Assembly (NCBI GenBank): GCA_028673005.1
Contig: CM054115.1
Coordinates: 2,666,001 to 2,730,000 of the forward strand
Direction of reading: 5' to 3'
Source: Tanypteryx hageni
Lineage: Eukaryota > Arthropoda > Insecta > Odonata > Petaluridae
Length of the DNA: 64,000 bases
The notes under the pieces are model-generated. The model searched no databases. It was not told the DNA's origin and worked only from the letters and a program-made list of their open reading frames with translations. Below, in pieces: positions 1 through 11,980 of this stretch. The stretch's first letter is position 1; every line of letters starts with the position of its first letter. A program made the translations under genes and the position numbers.

Positions 1-240
1 GTGGAGGCTATAGAGTGGAGAATGGTAATGGGGGAAGCGATAGAATGAGGAACGATAGCAGAGGAGGCGATAGAGGGAGGAACGAACGAGGTGGAGGCGA
101 TAGACGGAGGAACGATAGAGGTGGAGGCTATGGAGTGGAGAATGGTAGTGGGGGAAGAGATAGAGGGAGGAACGATAGTAGAGGAGGCGATAGATGGAGG
201 AACGATCGAGGTGGAGGCGATAGACGGAGGAACGATAGAG

Positions 241-300
241 TTGGAGTCTATAGAGTGGAGAATGGTAGTGGGGGAAGCGATAGAGGCAGGAACGATAGAG
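241..300 (+). repeat. 60-base contracted monomer (s1+s2 only)
   Basis: s1 (241-270) is followed by one s2-type subunit whose end is AACGATAGAG, as in s4, and then directly by the next s1. Two subunits are thus missing and the 30-base register is kept. The s2 usually carries GAGGCAGG and the following s1 usually carries GAGTAGAG. Further copies start at 752 and 932 (without or with GGCAGG) and at 4414, 12550, 16033, 21860, 28886, 35343, 38825, 45341, 53507, 58251 and 61553. The recurrence shows that the contraction is old and was spread with the higher-order unit. Such units fit exchange between misaligned 30-base subunits. Confidence 0.9.
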
Positions 301-1633
301 GTGGAGGCTATAGAGTAGAGAATGGTAGTGGAGGAAGAGATAGAGGGAGGAACGATAGTAGAGGAGGCGATAGAGGGAGGAACGATCGAGGTGGAGGCGA
401 TAGACCGAGGAACGATAGAGTTGGAGGCTATAGAGTGGAAAATGGTAGTGGGGGAAGCGATAGAGGGAGGAACGATAGTAGAGGATGCGATAGAGTGAGG
501 AACGATCGAGGTGGAGGCGATAGACGGAGGAACGATAGAGGTGGAGGCTATAGAGTGGAAAATGGTAGTGGGGGAAGAGATAGAGGGAGGAACGATAGTA
601 GAGGATGCGATAGAGGGAGGAACGATCGAGGTGGAGGCGATAGACGGAGGAACGATAGAGGTGGAGGGTATAGAGTGGAGAATGTTTAGGGGGGGAAGCG
701 ATAGAGGGAGGAACGATAGTAGAGGAGGCGATAGACGGAGGAACGATAGAGGTGCAGGCTATAGATTGGAGAATGGTAGTGGGGGAAGCGATAGAGGGAG
801 GAACGATAGAGGTGGAGGCTATAGAGTAGAGAATGGTAGTGGAGGAAGAGATAGAGGGAGGAACGATAGTAGAGGAGGCGATAGAGGGAGGAACGATCGA
901 GGTGGAGGCGATAGACCGAGGAACGATAGAGTTGGAGGCTATAGAGTGGAGAATGGTAGTGGGGGAAGCGATAGAGGCAGGAACGATAGAGGTGGAGGCT
1001 ATAGAGTAGAGAATGGTAGTGGAGGAAGAGATAGAGGGAGGAACGATAGTAGAGGAGGCGATAGAGGGAGGAACGATCGAGGTGGAGGCGATAGACCGAG
1101 GAACGATAGAGTTGGAGGCTATAGAGTGGAAAATGGTAGTGGGGGAAGCGATAGAGGGAGGAACGATAGTAGAGGATGCGATAGAGTGAGGAACGATCGA
1201 GGTGGAGGCGATAGACGGAGGAACGATAGAGGTGGAGGCTATAGAGTGGAAAATGGTAGTGGGGGAAGAGATAGAGGTATGAACGATAGTAGAGGAGGCG
1301 ATAGAGGGAGGAACGATCGAGGTGGAGGCGATAGACGGAGGAAAGATAGAGGTGGAGGCTATAGAGTGGAGAATGGTAGTGGGGGAAGCGATAGAGGGAG
1401 GAACGATAGTAGAGAATGCGATAGAGGGAGGAACGATCGAGGTGGAGGCGATAGACGGAGGAACGATAGAGGTGGAGGCTATAGTGTGGAGAATGGTAGT
1501 GGGGGATGCGATAGTGGGAGGAACCATAGTAGAGGATGCGATAGAGGGAGGAACGATTGAGGTGGAGGCGATAGACGGAGGAACGATAGAGGTGGAGGCT
1601 ATAGAGTGGAGAATGGTAGTGGGGGAAGCGATA

Positions 1634-1649
1634 GAGGAGAAACGATAGT
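1634..1649 (+). repeat. Landmark M2 (one-base deletion variant of s2)
   Basis: The string is GAGGAGAAACGATAGT where the consensus has GAGGGAGGAACGATAGT, so one G is lost and G is changed to A. Copies start at 1634, 5116, 8658, 16375, 23852, 29588, 36045, 39407, 46043, 54209, 58953, 60514 and 62255. It always follows the monomer pair carrying GGAACCATAG and AACGATTGAGG. It is missing from the expected place near 13.2 kb. Confidence 0.9.
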
Positions 1650-2190
1650 AGAGGATGCGATAGAGGGAAGAACGATCGAGGTGGAGGCGATAGACGGAGG
1701 AACGATAGAGGTGGAGGCTATAGAGTGGAGAATGGTAATGGGGGAAGCGATAAAATGAGAAACGATAGTAGAGGTGGCGATAGAGGTAGGAACGATCGAG
1801 GTGGAGGCGATAGACGGAGGAACGATAGAGGTGGAGGTTATAGATTGGAGAATGTTTAGGGGGGAAGCGATAGAGGGAGGAACGATAGTAGAGGATGCGA
1901 TAGAATGAGGAACGATCGAGGTGGAGGCGATAGACGGAGGAACGATAGAGGTGGAGGCTATAGAGTGGAGAAAGGTAATGGGGGAAGCGATAGAATGAGG
2001 AACGATAGTAGAGGAGGCGATAGAATGAGGAACGATCGAGGTGGAGGCGATAGACGGAGGAACGATAGAGGTGGAGGCTATAGAGTGGAGAATGGTAATG
2101 GGGGAAGCGATAGAATGAGGAACGATAGTAGAGGAGGCGATAGAGGGAGGAACGATCGAGGTGGAGGCGATAGACGGAGGAACGATAGAG

Positions 2191-2310
2191 GTGGAGGCTA
2201 TAGAGTGGAGAATGGTAGTGGGGGAAGCGATAGAGGGAGGAACGATAGTAGAGGAGGCGATAGAGTGAGGAACGATCGAGGTGGAGGCGATAGACGGAGG
2301 AACGATAGAG
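2191..2310 (+). repeat. Reference 120-base monomer (s1-s2-s3-s4)
   Basis: This is a typical full monomer. s1 is 2191-2220 (GGCTATAGAGTGG, then GAATGGTAGTG). s2 is 2221-2250 (GGGGAAGCGATAG, ending GATAGTA). s3 is 2251-2280 (GAGGAGGCGATAG, ending AACGATCGAG). s4 is 2281-2310 (GGCGATAGACGG, ending AACGATAGAG). The 6-base palindrome CGATCG at 2273-2278 sits at the end of s3 and is the most regular once-per-monomer landmark. Variants replace it with CGAACG or CGATTG. Eight CpG occur per monomer: none in s1, two in s2, three in s3, three in s4. This particular copy has GAGTGAGG instead of GAGGGAGG in s3, one of the commonest substitutions. Confidence 0.95.
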
Positions 2311-3904
2311 GTGGAGGCTATAGAGTGGAGAATGTTTAGTGGGGGAAGCGAGAGAGGGAGGAACGATAGTAGAGGATGCGATAGAATGACGAACGATCGA
2401 GGTGGAGGCGATAGACGGAGGAACGATAGAGGTGGAGACTATAGAGTGGAGAATGGTAATGGGGGAAGCTATAGAATGAGGAACGATAGTAGAGGAGGCG
2501 ATAGAGTGAGGAACGATCGAGGTGGAGGCGATAGACGGAGGAACGATAGAGGTGGAGGCTATAGAGTGGAGAATGTTTAGTGGGGGAAGCGATAGAGGGA
2601 GGAACGATAGTAGAGGATGCGATAGAATGAGGAACGATCGAGGTGGAGGCGATAGACGGAGGAACGATAGAGGTGGAGGCTATAGAGTGGAGAATGTTTA
2701 GGGGGGAAGCGATAGGGGGAGGAACGATGGTAGAGGATGCGATAGAATGAGTAACGATCGAGGTGGAGGCGATAGACGGAGGAACGATAGAGGTGGAGGC
2801 TATAGAGTGGAGAATGGTAATGGGGGAAGCGATAGAATGAGGAACGATAGTAGAGGAGGCGATAGAGGGAGGAACGATCGAGGTGGAGGCGATAGACGGA
2901 GGAACGATAGAGGTGGAGGCTATAGAGTGGAGAATGGTAGTGGGGGAAGCGATAGAGGGAGGAACGATAATAGAGGAGGCGATAGAGTGAGGAACGATCG
3001 AGGTGGAGGCGATAGACGGAGGAACGATAGAGGTGGAGACTATAGAGTGGAGAATGTTTAGTGGGGGATGCGATAGAGGGAGGAACGATAGTAGAGGATG
3101 TGAAAGAAGAAGGAACGATCGAGGTGGAGGCGATAGATGGAGGAACGATAGAGGTGGAGGCTATAGAGTGGAGAATGGTAATGGGGGAAGCGATAGAATG
3201 AGGAACGATAGTAGAGGAGGCGATAGAGTGAGGAACGAACGAGGTGGAGGCGATAGACGGAGGAACGATAAAGGTGGAGTCTATAGAGTGGAGAATTGTA
3301 GTGGGGGAAGAGATAGAGGGAGGAACGATAGTAGAAGAGGCGATGGAGGGAGAAACGATCGAGGTGGAGGCGATAGACGGAGGAACGATAGAGGTGGAGG
3401 CTATAGAGTGGAGAATGTTTAGGGGGGAAGCGATAGAGGGAGGAACGATAGTAGAGGATTCGATAGAGGGAGGAACGATTGAGGTGGAGGCGATAGACGT
3501 AGGAACGATAGAGGTGGAGGCTATAGAGTGGAGAATGGTAGTGGGGGAAGCGATAGAGGGAGGAACGATAGTAGAGGATGCGATAGAGTGAGGAACGATC
3601 GAGGTGGAGGCGATAGACGGAGGAACGATAGAGGTGGAGGCTATAGAGTGGAAAATGGTAGTAGGGGAAGCGATAGAGGGAGGAACGATAGTAGAGGATG
3701 CGATAGAGGGAGGAACGATCGAGGTGGAGGCGATAGACGGAGGAACGATAGAGGTGGAGGGTATAGAGTGGAGAATGTTTAGGGGGGGAAGCGATAGAGG
3801 GAGAAACGATAGTAGAGGAGGCGATAGACGGAGGAACGATAGAGGTGCAGGCTATAGATTGGAGAATGGTAGTGGGGGAAGCGATAGAGGGAGGTACGAT
3901 AGTA

Positions 3905-3920
3905 GAGAGGCGAAAGAGGG
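3905..3920 (+). repeat. Landmark M1 (one-base deletion variant of s3)
   Basis: The string is GAGAGGCGAAAGAGGG where the consensus has GAGGAGGCGATAGAGGG, so one G is lost and T is changed to A. Copies start at 3905, 7627, 12041, 15524, 18646, 21801, 22821 (first base A), 28377, 34954, 38316, 41678, 44832, 48072, 52998 and 57742. Spacings are 3722, 4414, 3483, 3122, 3155, 1020, 5556, 6577, 3362, 3362, 3154, 3240, 4926 and 4744. The deletion shifts all reading frames through it. Confidence 0.9.
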
Positions 3921-6159
3921 AGGAACGATCGAGGTGGAGGCGATAGACGGAGGAACGATAGAGGTGGAGGGTATAGAGTGGAGAATGGTAGTGGGGGAAG
4001 TGATAGAGGGAGGAACGATAGTAGAGGAGGCGATAGAGGGAGGAACGATAGAGGTGGAGGCTATAGAGTGGAGAATGTTTAGGGGGGAAGCGATAGAGGG
4101 AGGAACGATAGTAGAGGATGCGATAGAATGAGGAACGATCGAGGTGGAGGCGATAGACGGAGGAACGATGGAGGTGGAGGCTATAGAGTGGAGAATGGTA
4201 ATGGGGGAAGCGATAGAATGAGGAACGATAGCAGAGGAGGCGATAGAGGGAGGAACGAACGAGGTGGAGGCGATAGACGGAGGAACGATAGAGGTGGAGG
4301 CTATGGAGTGGAGAATGGTAGTGGGGGAAGAGATAGATGGAGGAACGATAGTAGAGGAGGCGATAGATGGAGGAACGATCGAGGTGGAGGCGATAGACGG
4401 AGGAACGATAGAGTTGGAGGCTATAGAGTGGAAAATGGTAGTGGGGGAAGCGATAGAGGCAGGAACGATAGAGGTGGAGGCTATAGAGTAGAGAATGGTA
4501 GTGGAGGAAGAGATAGAGGGAGGAACGATAGTAGAGGAGGCGATAGAGGGAGGAACGATCGAGGTGGAGGCGATAGACCGAGGAACGATAGAGTTGGAGG
4601 CTATAGAGTGGAAAATGGTAGTGGGGGAAGCGATAGAGGGAGGAACGATAGTAGAGGATGCGATAGAGTGAGGAACGATCGAGGTGGAGGCGATAGACGG
4701 AGGAACGATAGAGGTGGAGGCTATAGAGTGGAAAATGGTAGTGGGGGAAGAGATAGAGGTATGAACGATAGTAGAGGAGGCGATAGAGGGAGGAACGATC
4801 GAGGTGGAGGCGATAGACGGAGGAAAGATAGAGGTGGAGGCTATAGAGTGGAGAATGGTAGTGGGGGAAGCGATAGAGGGAGGAACGATAGTAGAGAATG
4901 CGATAGAGGGAGGAACGATCGAGGTGGAGGCGATAGACGGAGGAACGATAGAGGTGGAGGCTATAGTGTGGAGAATGGTAGTGGGGGATGCGATAGTGGG
5001 AGGAACCATAGTAGAGGATGCGATAGAGGGAGGAACGATTGAGGTGGAGGCGATAGACGGAGGAACGATAGAGGTGGAGGCTATAGAGTGGAGAATGGTA
5101 GTGGGGGAAGCGATAGAGGAGAAACGATAGTAGAGGATGCGATAGAGGGAAGAACGATCGAGGTGGAGGCGATAGACGGAGGAACGATAGAGGTGGAGGC
5201 TATAGAGTGGAGAATGGTAATGGGGGAAGCGATAGAATGAGAAACGATAGTAGAGGTGGCGATAGAGGTAGGAACGATCGAGGTGGAGGCGATAGACGGA
5301 GAAACGATAGAGGTGGAGGCTATAGAGTGGAGAATGTTTAGGGGGGAAGCGATAGAGGGAGGAACGATAGTAGAGGATGCGATAGAATGAGGAACGATCG
5401 AGGTGGAGGCGATAGACGGAGGAACGATAGAGGTGGAGGCTATAGAGTGGAGAATGGTAATGGGTGAAGCGATAGATTGAGGAACGATAGTAGAGGAGGC
5501 GATAGAGGGAGAAACGATCGATGTGGAGGCGATAGACGGAGGAACGATAGAGGTGGAGGCTATGGAGTGGAGAATGGTAGTGGGGGAAGCGATAGAGGGA
5601 GGAACGATAGTAGAGGATGCGATAGAGGGAGGAACGATCGAGGTGGAGGCGATAGACGGAGGAACGATAGAGGTGGAGGCTATAGAGTGGAGAATGTTTA
5701 GTGGGGGAAGCGATAGAGGGAGGAACGATAGTAGAGGATGCGATAGAATGAGGAACGATCGAGGTGGAGGCGATAGACGGAGGAACGATAGAGGTGGAGG
5801 CTATAGAGTGGAGAATGGTAATGGGGGAAGCGATAGAATGAGGAACGATAGTAGAGGAGGCGATAGAATGAGGAACGATCGAGGAGGAGGCGATAGACGG
5901 AGGAACGATAGAGGTGGAGCCTATAGAGTGGAGAATGGTAATGGGGGAAGCGATAGAATGAGGAACGATAGTAGAGGAGGCGATAGAGGGAGGAACGATC
6001 GAGGTGGAGGCGATAGACGGAGGAACGATAGAGGTGGAGGCTATAGAGTGGAGAATGTTTAGTGGGGGAAGCGAGAGAGGGAGGAACGATAGTAGAGGAT
6101 GCGATAGAATGAGGAACGATCGAGGTGGAGGCGATAGACGGAGGAACGATAGAGGTGGA

Positions 6160-6169
6160 GACTAAAGAG
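6160..6169 (+). repeat. Landmark M3 (GACTAAAGAG variant of s1)
   Basis: The consensus GGCTATAGAG of s1 is replaced by GACTAAAGAG. Copies start at 6160, 9942, 19521, 25136, 31714, 42553, 48947 and 55463. It places a TAA stop in one + frame. Every copy lies one monomer after a GCGAGAGAGGG variant, so the two changes travel together as a haplotype. Confidence 0.9.
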
Positions 6170-6709
6170 TGGAGAATGGTAATGGGGGAAGCGATAGAAT
6201 GAGGAACGATAGTAGAGGAGGCGATAGAGTGAGGAACGATCGAGGTGGAGGCGATAGACGGAGGAACGATAGAGGTGGAGGCTATAGAGTGGAGAATGTT
6301 TAGTGGGGGAAGCGATAGAGGGAGGAACGATAGTAGAGGATGCGATAGAATGAGGAACGATCGAGGTGGAGGCGATAGACGGAGGAACGATAGAGGTGGA
6401 GGCTATAGAGTGGAGAATGGTAATGGGGGAAGCGATAGAATGAGGAACGATAGTAGAGGAGGCGATAGAATGAGGAACAATCGAGGTGGAGGCGATAGAC
6501 GGAGGAACGATAGAGGTGGAGGCTATAGAGTGGAAAATGGTAGTGGGGGAAGAGATAGAGGGATGAACGATAGTAGAGGTGGCGATAGAGGGAGGAACGA
6601 TCGAGGTGGAGGCGACAGACGGAGGAACGATAGAGGTGGAGCCTATAGAGTGGAGAATGGTAGTGGGGGAAGAGATAGAGGGAGGAACGATAATAGAGGA
6701 GGCGATAGA

Positions 6710-6745
6710 GGGAGGAACGATAGAGTTGGAGGCTATAGAGTGGAG
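6710..6745 (+). repeat. Junction of a 90-base contracted monomer (s4 lost)
   Basis: Here an s3-type subunit (GGCGATAGAGGGAGG) ends in AACGATAGAG instead of AACGATCGAG and runs directly into s1 (TTGGAGGCTATAG), so the monomer has three subunits. The same junction recurs near 10500, 20080, 25690, 32270, 43110, 49505, 56020 and 62890, always shortly before M4. A different 90-base unit, with an s3/s4 hybrid GAGGAGGCGATAGACGG, follows the GTTTAGGGGGGG variant near 720, 3820, 11950, 15430, 18560, 21715, 28290, 34870, 38235, 41590, 44740, 47980, 52700, 52910 and 57650. Confidence 0.85.
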
Positions 6746-6778
6746 AATGGTAGTGGGGGAAGCGATAGAGGGAGGAAC

Positions 6779-6798
6779 GATAGTATAGTATTCGATAG
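6779..6798 (+). repeat. Landmark M4 (TATAGTATTCG variant)
   Basis: The subunit end GATAGTAGAGGATGCGATAG is replaced by GATAGTATAGTATTCGATAG. Copies start at 6779, 7380, 10561, 11162, 20140, 22574, 25755, 26357, 32333, 32934, 43172, 49566, 56082 and 62956. Two subtypes alternate: GAGCTAGGAACGATTG follows at 6779, 10561, 20140, 25755, 32333, 43172, 49566, 56082 and 62956, and GAGGTAGGAACGATTG follows at the others. It is the most AT-rich short stretch in the array, but I see no reason to call it a promoter. Confidence 0.85.
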
Positions 6799-7074
6799 AG
6801 CTAGGAACGATTGAGGTGGAGGCGATAGACGTAGGATCGATAGAGGTGGAGGCTATAGAGTGGAAAATGGTAGTGGGGGAAGAGATAGAGGGATGAACGA
6901 TACTAGAGGTGGCGATAGAGGGAGGAACGATCGAGGTGGAGGCGATAGACGGAGAAACGATAGAGTTGGAGGCTATAGAGTGGAGAATGGTAGTGGGGGA
7001 AGCGATAGAGGGAGGAACGATAGTAGAGGATGCGATAGAGGGAGGAACGATCGAGGTGGAGGCGATAGACGGAG

Positions 7075-10000
7075 GAACGATAGAGGTGGAGGCTATAGAG
7101 TGGAGAATGTTTAGTGGGGGAAGCGATAGAGGGAGGAACGATAGTAGAGGTTGCGATAGAGGGAGGAACGATCGAGGTGGAGGCGATAGACGGAGGAACG
7201 ATAGAGGTGGAGGCTATAGAGTGGAGAATGGTAGTGGGGGAAGAGATAGAGGGAGGAACGATAATAGAGGAGGCGATAGAGGGAGGAACGATCGAGGTGG
7301 AGTCGATAGACGGAGGAACGATAGAGTTGGAGGCTATAGAGTGGAGAATGGTAGTGGGGGAAGCGATAGAGGGAGGAACGATAGTATAGTATTCGATAGA
7401 GGTAGGAACGATTGAGGTGGAGGCGATAGACGTAGGAACGATAGAGGTGGAGGCTATAGAGTGGAAAATGGTAGTGGGGGAAGAGATAGAGGGATGAACG
7501 ATAGTAGAGGTGGCGATAGAGGGAGGAACGATCGAGGTGGAGGCGATAGACGGAGAAACGATAGAGGTGCAGGCTATAGATTGGAGAATGGTAGTGGGGG
7601 AAGCGATAGAGGGAGGTACGATAGTAGAGAGGCGAAAGAGGGAGGAACGATCGAGGTGGAGGCGATAGACGGAGGAACGATAGAGGTGGAGGGTATAGAG
7701 TGGAGAATGGTAGTGGGGGAAGTGATAGAGGGAGGAACGATAGTAGAGGAGGCGATAGAGGGAGGAACGATAGAGGTGGAGGCTATAGAGTGGAGAATGT
7801 TTAGGGGGGAAGCGATAGAGGGAGGAACGATAGTAGAGGATGCGATAGAATGAGGAACGATCGAGGTGGAGGCGATAGACGGAGGAACGATGGAGGTGGA
7901 GGCTATAGAGTGGAGAATGGTAATGGGGGAAGCGATAGAATGAGGAACGATAGCAGAGGAGGCGATAGAGGGAGGAACGAACGAGGTGGAGGCGATAGAC
8001 GGAGGAACGATAGAGGTGGAGGCTATGGAGTGGAGAATGGTAGTGGGGGAAAAGATAGATGGAGGAACGATAGTAGAGGAGGCGATAGAGGGAGGAACGA
8101 TCGAGGTGGAGGCGATAGACCGAGGAACGATAGAGTTGGAGGCTATAGAGTGGAAAATGGTAGTGGGGGAAGCGATAGAGGGAGGAACGATAGTAGAGGA
8201 TGCGATAGAGTGAGGAACGATCGAGGTGGAGGCGATAGACGGAGGAACGATAGAGGTGGAGGCTATAGAGTGGAAAATGGTAGTGGGGGAAGAGATAGAG
8301 GTATGAACGATAGTAGAGGAGGCGATAGAGGGAGGAACGATCGAGGTGGAGGCGATAGACGGAGGAAAGATAGAGGTGGAGGCTATAGAGTGGAGAATGG
8401 TAGTGGGGGAAGCGATAGAGGGAGGAACGATAGTAGAGAATGCGATAGAGGGAGGAACGATCGAGGTGGAGGCGATAGACGGAGGAACGATAGAGGTGGA
8501 GGCTATAGTGTGGAGAATGGTAGTGGGGGATGCGATAGTGGGAGGAACCATAGTAGAGGATGCGATAGAGGGAGGAACGATTGAGGTGGAGGCGATAGAC
8601 GGAGGAACGATAGAGGTGGAGGCTATAGAGTGGAGAATGGTAGTGGGGGAAGCGATAGAGGAGAAACGATAGTAGAGGATGCGATAGAGGGAAGAACGAT
8701 CGAGGTGGAGGCGATAGACGGAGGAACGATAGAGGTGGAGGCTATAGAGTGGAGAATGGTAATGGGGGAAGCGATAGAATGAGAAACGATAGTAGAGGTG
8801 GCGATAGAGGTAGGAACGATCGAGGTGGAGGCGATAGACGGAGAAACGATAGAGGTGGAGGCTATAGAGTGGAGAATGTTTAGGGGGGAAGCGATAGAGG
8901 GAGGAACGATAGTAGAGGATGCGATAGAATGAGGAACGATCGAGGTGGAGGCGATAGACGGAGGAACGATAGAGGTGGAGGCTATAGAGTGGAGAATGGT
9001 AATGGGTGAAGCGATAGATTGAGGAACGATAGTAGAGGAGGCGATAGAGGGAGAAACGATCGATGTGGAGGCGATAGACGGAGGAACGATAGAGGTGGAG
9101 GCTATAGAGTGGAGAATGGTAGTGGGGGAAGAGATAGAGGGAGGAACGATAGTAGAGGAGGCTATAGAGGGAGGAACGATCGAGGTGGAGGCGATAGACG
9201 GAGGAACGATAGAGTTGGAGGCTATAGAGTGGAGAATGGTAGTGGGGGAAGCGATAGAGGGAGGAACGATAGTAGAGGATGCGATAGAGGGAGGAACGAT
9301 CGAGGTGGAGGCGATAGACGGAGGAACGATAGAGGTGGAGGCTATAGAGTGGAGAATGTTTAGTGGGGGAAGCGATAGAGGGAGGAACGATAGTAGAGGA
9401 TGCGATAGAATGAGGAACGATCGAGGTGGAGGCGATAGACGGAGGAACGATAGAGGTGGAGGCTATAGAGTGGAGAATGGTAATGGGGGAAGCGATAGAA
9501 TGAGGAACGATAGTAGAGGAGGCGATAGAATGAGGAACGATCGAGGAGGAGGCGATAGACGGAGGAACGATAGAGGTGGAGCCTATAGAGTGGAGAATGG
9601 TGATGGGGGAAGCGATAGAATGAGGAACGATAGTAGAGGAGGCGATAGAGGGAGGAACGATCGAGGTGGAGGCGATAGACGGAGGAACGATAGAGGTGGA
9701 GGCTATAGAGTGGAGAATGGTAGTGGGGGAAGCGATAGAGGGAGGAAAGATAGTAGAGGAGGCGATAGAGTGAGGAACGATCGAGGTGGAGGCGATAGAC
9801 GGAGGAATGATAGAGGTGGAGGCTATAGAGTGGAGAATGTTTAGTGGGGGAAGCGAGAGAGGGAGGAACGATAGTAGAGGATGCGATAGAATGAGGAACG
9901 ATCGAGGTGGAGGCGATAGACGGAGGAACGATAGAGGTGGAGACTAAAGAGTGGAGAATGGTAATGGGGGAAGCGATAGAATGAGGAACGATAGTAGAGG

Positions 10001-11012
10001 AGGCGATAGAGTGAGGAACGATCGAGGTGGAGGCGATAGACGGAGGAACGATAGAGGTGGAGGCTATAGAGTGGAGAATGTTTAGTGGGGGAAGCGATAG
10101 AGGGAGGAACGATAGTAGAGGATGCGATAGAATGAGGAACGATCGAGGTGGAGGCGATAGACGGAGGAACGATAGAGGTGGAGGCTATAGAGTGGAGAAT
10201 GGTAATGGGGGAAGCGATAGAATGAGGAACGATAGTAGAGGAGGCGATAGAATGAGGAACAATCGAGGTGGAGGCGATAGACGGAGGAACGATAGAGGTG
10301 GAGGCTATAGAGTGGAAAATGGTAGTGGGGGAAGAGATAGAGGGATGAACGATAGTAGAGGTGGCGATAGAGGGAGGAACGATCGAGGTGGAGGCGACAG
10401 ACGGAGGAACGATAGAGGTGGAGGCTATAGAGTGGAGAATGGTAGTGGGGGAAGAGATAGAGGGAGGAACGATAATAGAGGAGGCGATAGAGGGAGGAAC
10501 GATAGAGTTGGAGGCTATAGAGTGGAGAATGGTAGTGGGGGAAGCGATAGAGGGAGGAACGATAGTATAGTATTCGATAGAGCTAGGAACGATTGAGGTG
10601 GAGGCGATAGACGTAGGAACGATAGAAGTGGAGGCTATAGAGTGGAAAATGGTAGTGGGGGAAGAGATAGAGGGATGAACGATAGTAGAGGTGGCGATAG
10701 AGGGAGGAACGATCGAGGTGGAGGCGATAGACGGAGAAACGATAGAGTTGGAGGCTATAGAGTGGAGAATGGTAGTGGGGGAAGCGATAGAGGGAGGAAC
10801 GATAGTAGAGGATGCGATAGAGGAAGGAACGATCGAGGTTAAGGCGATAGACGGAGGAACGATAGAGGTGGAGGCTATAGAGTGGAGAATGTTTAGTGGG
10901 GGAAGCGATAGAGGGAGGAACGATAGTAGAGGTTGCGATAGAGGGAGGAACGATCGAGGTGGAGGCGATAGACGGAGGAACGATAGAGGTGGAGGCTATA
11001 GAGTGGAGAATG
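7075..11012 (+). repeat. Dispersed duplication C, copy 1 (about 3.9 kb)
   Basis: It matches 22.27-26.21 kb at constant offset 15194 (M1 7627/22821, M2 8658/23852, M3 9942/25136, M4 10561/25755). The left edge is where GGAACGATAG meets GGAAAGATAG (near 7076/22270). The right edge is where GGTAGTGG meets GGTAATGG (near 11013/26207). Confidence 0.8.
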
Positions 11013-11980
11013 GTAGTGGGGGAAGAGATAGAGGGAGGAACGATAATAGAGGAGGCGATAGAGGGAGGAACGATCGAGGTGGAGTCGATAGACGGAGGAA
11101 CGATAGAGTTGGAGGCTATAGAGTGGAGAATGGTAGTGGGGGAAGCGATAGAGGGAGGAACGATAGTATAGTATTCGATAGAGGTAGGAACGATTGAGGT
11201 GGAGGCGATAGACGTAGGAACGATAGAGGTGGAGGCTATAGAGTGGAAAATGGTAGTGGGGGAAGAGATAGAGGGATGAACGATAGTAGAGGTGGCGATA
11301 GAGGGAGGAACGATCGAGGTGGAGGCGATAGACGGAGAAACGATAGAGTTGGAGGCTATAGAGTGGAGAATGGTAGTGGGGGAAGCGATAGAGGGAGGAA
11401 CGATAGTAGAGGATGCGATAGAGGGAGGAACGATCGAGGTGGAGGCGATAGACGGAGGAACGATAGAGGTGGAGGCTATAGAGTGGAGAATGTTTAGTGG
11501 GGGAAGCGATAGAGGGAGGAACGATAGTAGAGGATGCGATAGAATGAGGAACGATCGAGGTGGAGGCGATAGACGGAGGAACGATAGAGGTGGAGGCTAT
11601 AGAGTGGAGAATGGTAATGGGGGAAGCGATAGAATGAGGAACGATAGTAGAGGAGGCGATAGAATGAGGAACGATCGAGGTGGAGGCGATAGACGGAGGA
11701 ACGATAGAGGTGGAAGCTATAGAGTGGAAAATGGTAATGGGGGAAGCGATAGAATGAGGAACGATAGTAGAGGAGGCGATAGAGGGAGGAACGATCGAGG
11801 TGGAGGCGATAGACGGAGGAACGATAGTAGAGGATGCTATAGAGGGAGGAACGATCGAGGTGGAGGCGATAGACGGAGGAACGATAGAGGTGGAGGGTAT
11901 AGAGTGGAGAATGTTTAGGGGGGGAAGCGATAGAGGGAGGAACGATAGTAGAGGAGGCGATAGACGGAGGAACGATAGAG
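7567..11980. repeat. Array segment 2, 4414-base higher-order unit
   Basis: M1 is at 7627, M2 at 8658, M3 at 9942, and M4 at 10561 and 11162, the same order as segment 1. It lacks the 60-base contracted unit found in most other copies after M1. From about 7075 to 11010 it is nearly identical to 22.27-26.2 kb at a constant offset of 15194. Differences from that copy are point changes, for example TGATGG for TAATGG near 9602, GATAGAAGTGG near 10624, and GAGGTTAAGGCG near 10838. The last part (11.5-11.98 kb) carries a monomer junction near 11,829 where s4 runs straight into an s2-like end, consistent with a local exchange. Confidence 0.85.

Larger units (their letters stand above)
1..3844. repeat. 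Array segment 0 (partial higher-order unit at left edge)
   Basis: The segment starts in s1 of a monomer and runs to the first M1-bearing unit. It has three 60-base contracted units (241-300, 752-811, 932-991) and a shortened three-subunit unit just after the GTTTAG variant near 689. M2 is at 1634-1649. From about 1.3 to 1.75 kb the sequence matches 4.8-5.2 kb at offset 3482, including GGAAAGATAG, GAATGCG and GGAACCATAG variants in the same order, so this is part of the preceding higher-order copy. From about 1.9 to 3.8 kb it matches 16.65-18.58 kb closely, sharing GAGAAAGG, ATGACGAACG and ATGAGTAACG. M3 and M4 are absent. Confidence 0.85.
3845..7566. repeat. Array segment 1, 3722-base higher-order unit
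   Basis: The segment opens with the variant s1 GTGCAGGCTATAGATTGG and the M1 deletion (3905-3920). Landmarks in order: a 60-base unit at 4414-4473, the CCATAG variant near 5007, M2 at 5116, M3 at 6160, M4 at 6779 and again at 7380. The next segment repeats this order at offsets 3722, then 3542, then 3782. The offset changes are due to gain or loss of 180 and 240 bases, all multiples of 30. The GGATCGATAG variant near 6835 is private to this copy. Frames are broken by GTTTAG variants near 5335, 5695, 6057, 6299 and 7109. Confidence 0.85.

Noticed and set aside
511..1560. 349-codon + frame, Arg/Gly/Asp/Asn-rich, resembling an RGG-type disordered protein
   Set aside because: The composition follows directly from the purine-rich monomer. 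It begins in one reading (EAIDGGTIEV) and shifts to another after the GTTTAG indel, and such frames end every few hundred bases throughout the array.
1840..1870. TTTAGGG, the plant-type telomere heptamer, in the GTTTAGGGGGG variant
   Set aside because: It occurs once per variant monomer and never in tandem, and arises from a small indel in GGTAGTGGGGG. There is no sign of a telomere or interstitial telomeric tract.
3852..5009. 385-codon minus-strand frame repeated near-identically at 11988, 28324, 44779, 52945 and 57689
   Set aside because: Its recurrence follows the copying of the higher-order unit, not conservation of a protein. Other copies are shortened by whole monomers or interrupted, and the opposite strand is equally open.
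6779..6798. TATA-like promoter in the TATAGTATTCG variant
   Set aside because: It is one monomer variant differing by a few bases from non-TATA neighbours, with no downstream gene or initiator context.
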